Source of the DNA: Thiodiazotropha sp050305635
GTDB taxonomy: Bacteria > Pseudomonadota > Gammaproteobacteria > Chromatiales > Chromatiaceae
Reading direction: 5' to 3'
Assembly: GCA_050305635.1 (NCBI GenBank)
Contig: JBNLFS010000057.1
Coordinates: 1 to 64,000, forward strand
Length of the DNA: 64,000 bases
Under the pieces are notes generated by a model. That model had not been told where the DNA came from, did not search any database, and was given only the letters and a program-made list of their open reading frames with translations. Shown here in pieces: positions 61,301-64,000 of this stretch (within the stretch, counting starts at the first letter, position 1; each line of letters opens with the position of its first letter). The position numbers and the translations under genes are program-made.

Positions 61301-64000
61301 GATTGTCACTCCATTGCTGGAATTGTCCCTCCAGGGTTTCCAGCAGCTCCTTGGACTCCTCGACAAAGATCTCGACCAGTTCCCGATCTTCGCTGACCTC
61401 GAACAGATCTCCGTCGTGGAGGAAACTCATCGGCTCTTCGTAGTAGGAGGCCGTATCGACAACCTCGGAAGCGGTGAACTCGCTGTCGTCCTCTTCCAGG
61501 CGTTCCAGTTCCTGCTGCAGTTCCTCGTCCTGAGCGGTCTCTAGAGAGGTGGTCAACGCTTCGGAAGTCCACTCGTCGTCCTGCTCGTCTTCGAACGGTG
61601 TTTCCTCAACCAGCCCGGTGTCCAGGGTCTCGGAGTCCGGTTCCTCTTCCAGGGCCTCCATCACCGCCTGCAGATTGGCATCTTCCGGGACGGCATCCGC
61701 ATCGAAATCCAGGAAGTCGCTATCACTCTCTTCGAGAGCGACCGGTTCATCCTCCTGCTGCCGTGCCATGGGATTCTCCAGGTCGTGCAACAGGGTATCG
61801 GAAATGTGAACTTTACCGGTAGTGGCGGCGTCCTCCACCTGGGTGGCCAGAAAATCGAAAGCCTGGCGGACCAGATCCTGGATCGGCTGGTCAGCGGTGA
61901 TCTGCTGATGCAGGATTCGCTCGAACAGACTTTTAAGGCCATGACTGACATCCCCGATCGGCGAAATGCCGGCCAGCCGGGAACTCCCCTTCAGGGTGTG
62001 CAGGGTACGTTTGATCTCATCGATCACCGCCCCGTCATGCAATGCATGCTCCCACCGGGTGTAACTCGCTTCGAGCGACTCCAGCAGCTCGCGCCCCTCT
62101 TCGATGAAGATTTCCAGTAGCTCTTCATCCTCACCGACTTCGAAGAACTCATCCTCCTGCAGGTAGGTGGTGGACTCATGGAACACCACCGGCTGTGGCG
62201 TCTCTTCGTCTGGCTCGGCGGACTCCTCGAATGCGTCAGAGGGTTCCTCCGTGGGAGGTTCAGGGGCCTCCTCAAGCTCGAAGGAGGGCTCCTCCGTGGG
62301 AAGTTCTGCGATCTCCTCGAGTTCGATCGAGGATTCCTCTTCGGTAGATTCAGGAGCCTCCTCGAGCTCGAACGAGGGTGCTTCCACAGGAAGTTCAGGC
62401 GCCTCTTGGAGTTCACTGGTCTCTTCGAGGAAAGAGGTCGGTTCACTCTCCAGCGCAAGGTCGTCGGACTCCGACTGCAAACCGGTGTCGTGCAAATCCT
62501 CTCCGAGACCATGATTGAGCTGCTGCAACGCGTCCCTCAAACCACTGAGGTATGTCTCGACGTTCGGTTCCGGAAGATCCTCATCCGGGAGGGTATCCAG
62601 CAGTTCGCGAATGTAACCGACACTGCCTCCGATCAGTCCAATCACCTGCGCGTCCGCGGGGCGCTGCAGATCATGCACCGCGTTGGCGTAGTCTTCCATG
62701 GCTTCGCTAAGCTCTGCGATCGGCATGATGCCGGTCATCTGGGCGCTGCCGTGCAGGGTATGGCAGGCGCGCACCACCGATTCCGGCAACTGTATCGCGG
62801 GATCCGCGGCTTCGGCCATATGGAGAAAGGTTTCGATCTCCTGAAGATGCTCTTCAGACTCCTCAGCGAAGACTTCCAGCAGTTCCGTATCGATCTCGAT
62901 GATCAGATCCGAATCCGTGAAATCCGCCAGCAGGGCCTCTTCGAGTCCGGCCTCCGGGGATTCCAGGAGTTCCTCCTCGAGAGCCTCCTCATCGCCTGTT
63001 TCGGACAGGGCCTGCAGCTCGATCGGCGGCTCTTCATCATCCGACAGCTCCGTATCCAGCTCCAGACTCAGATCCTCCAGCTCCTCGGGAAGCTCGAAGG
63101 AATCATCGGCCTCGGCCCTCTCTTCAGGCGCTTCCAGGGTCACGGACTCGAAGTCATGCGGCGCATCCAACGACTCCGCTGTCACCGCTTCCGCCTGACT
63201 CTCAGTGATTGATTCGGGTGTCTCAGCAACTTCCTCGGGCGTCTCTTCAGCGGCTTCAGGAGCCGCTTCGACAGAGACTTCGGACTCCGCGGCCTCGAGC
63301 GGAACCGCCTCGATCGCGGGGGCTTCCTTCCGTGGCATGGGCTTGCCATCGGCCAATGCGTAAGCCTGGGCTTGGAGCAGATCCACATCCGCGCTGGGGT
63401 AGACACCCTGTTCCTGAGAATCGATCAGGTCCGGCAGAGAGTCCACCACCCGATTAAGCAGATCGATCATATCCGGGCTGACATGGATGGTTTCATCGAT
63501 CAGCCGGTTGAGCATGTTCTCGACGGACCAGGCCAGTTCACCAATGACCTTGGCGCCGACCAGACGGCCGCTGCCCTTGAGGGTATGGAATGAGCGGCGG
63601 AAGGTGACCAGGGCATCCCGGTCCTCGTAATTGCGTGCCCAACGGGGTAGATGCTCCTGGATGACTTCCTGTTCCTCGCGCGCCTCCTCGATGAAGATCT
63701 CGAGGATCTCCGGATCGATCTCGTCGAGCATCGGTTTGCGGCTGGAGGGAATCTCCTCCTCTTCGGCCGGAGATTCGGGTGCAACCGCGACCGGTTCGGA
63801 GGGTGCTTCGGAGACCGGCTCGGGTTCGGCCGATTGCGCATCGCTCGTGGGCTCGCTGTCCACGGAGATCTCTTCCACCAGCGGCTGCGGAGGTTCGATC
63901 TGCAGACTGCTGGCGCCGAACTCCAGATCGGAGACCTCGTCCTCCTGGAGATCGTAGCCCTCGGCATGATCGGCCGATTCGCTGACTTCGATGGGCTCCA
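58380..64000 (-). CDS. chpA: ChpA-type hybrid chemotaxis kinase with several Hpt domains (5' end outside window)
   Basis: The frame is open to the right edge (about 1873 residues visible), so the true start is outside. Five Hpt domains are seen, each with a phospho-His motif (HTLKGSGRLVG near 63586, HTLHGSAQMTG near 62758, HTLKGSSRLAG near 61998, HTIKGSSRLAG near 61257, HTLKGSARLAG near 60619). Glu/Pro-rich repeats (SFELEEAPE type, near 62200-62400) lie between the second and third. The CheA dimer and ATPase parts follow: LEHLLRNSVSHGIEYP, LSDDGRGLDIEAI and GRGVGLDVV. A CheW-like domain and a C-terminal receiver (VMVVDDSITVRKVTSRLLE, MLLDIEMPRMDGFELA) end the protein. Proteins of this layout control twitching pili and surface sensing. 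It overlaps the CheW-like gene by four bases. Confidence 0.93.
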   Translation of the reverse strand, partial: EPIEVSESADHAEGYDLQEDEVSDLEFGASSLQIEPPQPLVEEISVDSEPTSDAQSAEPEPVSEAPSEPVAVAPESPAEEEEIPSSRKPMLDEIDPEILEIFIEEAREEQEVIQEHLPRWARNYEDRDALVTFRRSFHTLKGSGRLVGAKVIGELAWSVENMLNRLIDETIHVSPDMIDLLNRVVDSLPDLIDSQEQGVYPSADVDLLQAQAYALADGKPMPRKEAPAIEAVPLEAAESEVSVEAAPEAAEETPEEVAETPESITESQAEAVTAESLDAPHDFESVTLEAPEERAEADDSFELPEELEDLSLELDTELSDDEEPPIELQALSETGDEEALEEELLESPEAGLEEALLADFTDSDLIIEIDTELLEVFAEESEEHLQEIETFLHMAEAADPAIQLPESVVRACHTLHGSAQMTGIMPIAELSEAMEDYANAVHDLQRPADAQVIGLIGGSVGYIRELLDTLPDEDLPEPNVETYLSGLRDALQQLNHGLGEDLHDTGLQSESDDLALESEPTSFLEETSELQEAPELPVEAPSFELEEAPESTEEESSIELEEIAELPTEEPSFELEEAPEPPTEEPSDAFEESAEPDEETPQPVVFHESTTYLQEDEFFEVGEDEELLEIFIEEGRELLESLEASYTRWEHALHDGAVIDEIKRTLHTLKGSSRLAGISPIGDVSHGLKSLFERILHQQITADQPIQDLVRQAFDFLATQVEDAATTGKVHISDTLLHDLENPMARQQEDEPVALEESDSDFLDFDADAVPEDANLQAVMEALEEEPDSETLDTGLVEETPFEDEQDDEWTSEALTTSLETAQDEELQQELERLEEDDSEFTASEVVDTASYYEEPMSFLHDGDLFEVSEDRELVEIFVEESKELLETLEGQFQQWSDNPADHQPVDAMQRALHTIKGSSRLAGIEPVGDLSHAMESLLNAVTRGLVPAEGAVMNLSRATLDLLATQTDDAESTGCVHRADPLISEIQSLIDAAGQRSATDKAYVDPEVQQELEALENEAAEAELEEVAPAAVSDQDRVEAFDVDLPDDAFAIEEVTSESLDSGEDSFMLLQDEVLLEVGEDDELIQIFIEEAKEFTEQIETHFQNWLDNLSDRSAIDGMQRNLHTLKGSARLAGVMPVGDLSHAVESLMTALAEGEIDPIETVTDTLRQAIDHLALQVDTLGKTGKVPASDLQVTQLHNLLGGEMTPSYDGMVETIQHTPEPPEVVEEEAPKSAKVLPFNEKIAKLLNPQQEDDKESHKASKDQVRVNAELMDRLVNHAGEVSIYRARLEQQNSVLGFNLSELEQTVSRLYTQLRGLEIETEAQILYRWERDNEQDDHEKAEFDPLELDRFSNMQQLSRALVETVNDLGNINESLRDLQRETDTLLLQQSRISNDLQDGLLRTRMVPFATLVPRMQRLVRQTAGQLSKKANLECFGIEGELDRSILNRMVPVLEHLLRNSVSHGIEYPQDRVSTGKQETGRISLYLDREATDVLITLSDDGRGLDIEAIRARAVKQGMINANAEISDDDLIQCVLLPGFSTAKEVTQISGRGVGLDVVVSEVKQLGGSLEIDSQPGRGTSFIIRLPLTLAITDALLVRVSEEIYAIPHGSVSAVVRIRRQDLQQCYADAQNGFEYAGKQYKVNYLGRMMGVGHQELQEGPRWLPLLLLQTGEHQVALQVDELLGSRQVVVKSLGKQVGSVRWITGGTILADGRVALILDLAALVRMDATHTAPIRASVEQAQKRVEERVRVMVVDDSITVRKVTSRLLERHDMEVVTAKDGVEAVALLQEQVPDIMLLDIEMPRMDGFELARHINNSVDYYGLPIIMISSRVGDKHRQRAMDLGVKRCLGKPYQESELLENINEVLAESKQ

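Overview
This window looks like a chromosomal piece of a moderately GC-rich gammaproteobacterium. It is probably a Chromatiales-like organism of the sulfur-oxidiser or symbiont kind, but that placement is inference. The evidence is a complete rsxABCDGE (rnf) operon, zapE, rmuC, yaaA, rsmE, mtaB, a ChpA-type multi-phosphotransfer chemotaxis kinase with a CheW partner, and many gammaproteobacterial REP-type palindromes. No rRNA or tRNA gene and no CRISPR array was seen.

Layout. Positions 1-7086 (minus) hold the 5' part of a giant Sec-exported protein built from Ig/cadherin-like repeats, an IgGFc-binding-protein-like domain and the beginning of an Rhs/YD-repeat core; it runs off the left edge. 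Positions 7398-11759 (minus) are a type VI secretion cargo cassette: DUF2169, a thiolase-fold protein lacking a catalytic Cys, a DUF4150/PAAR-like protein with a Tox-GHH2-type nuclease end, and a beta-propeller protein. Positions 11929-13266 are a DUF1835 gene cut by an in-frame amber codon. Positions 14047-24579 are mostly housekeeping: rmuC, mtaB, a Mut7-C protein, xthA, yaaA, a tatD-family gene, galE and uppP. A lipoprotein, a repeat-packed gene-free island and a two-domain PlsC/GNAT lipid acyltransferase follow, then metG.

Positions 30219-32388 are an overlapping two-gene unit: a six-helix membrane protein with a cytoplasmic tail, and a protein with a TIR-like/DUF4062-like C-terminal domain. 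This is the best candidate for an undescribed conflict or signalling system. A MITE-like element sits directly behind it, followed by two tandem paralogues of exported FG-GAP repeat proteins (32654-37380), an acetyltransferase and metY with a 121-bp inverted-repeat element at its start.

Positions 40212-46216 are the rsx operon plus rsmE. After a repeat cluster come cspA with a strong hairpin, a penicillin-recognising serine hydrolase, a DUF4124/pilin-like exported protein, an MFS transporter, a Bacillus-type sdhCAB operon, a membrane glycosyltransferase, zapE, a CheW-like gene and the 3' part of chpA, which leaves the window on the right.

Several repeat families recur in the spacers: three ~115-bp REP doublets (REPIN-like), a palindrome with core cccgggttccacttcg, another with core gggttagcgaagcgtaaccc, and a ccctctcccgcaaggggaga type. 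The surface-protein genes (1-7086, 32654-37380) look richer in A/T than the housekeeping genes, which fits transferred or fast-evolving accessory DNA. All functions are read from sequence motifs by eye; no database search was run.
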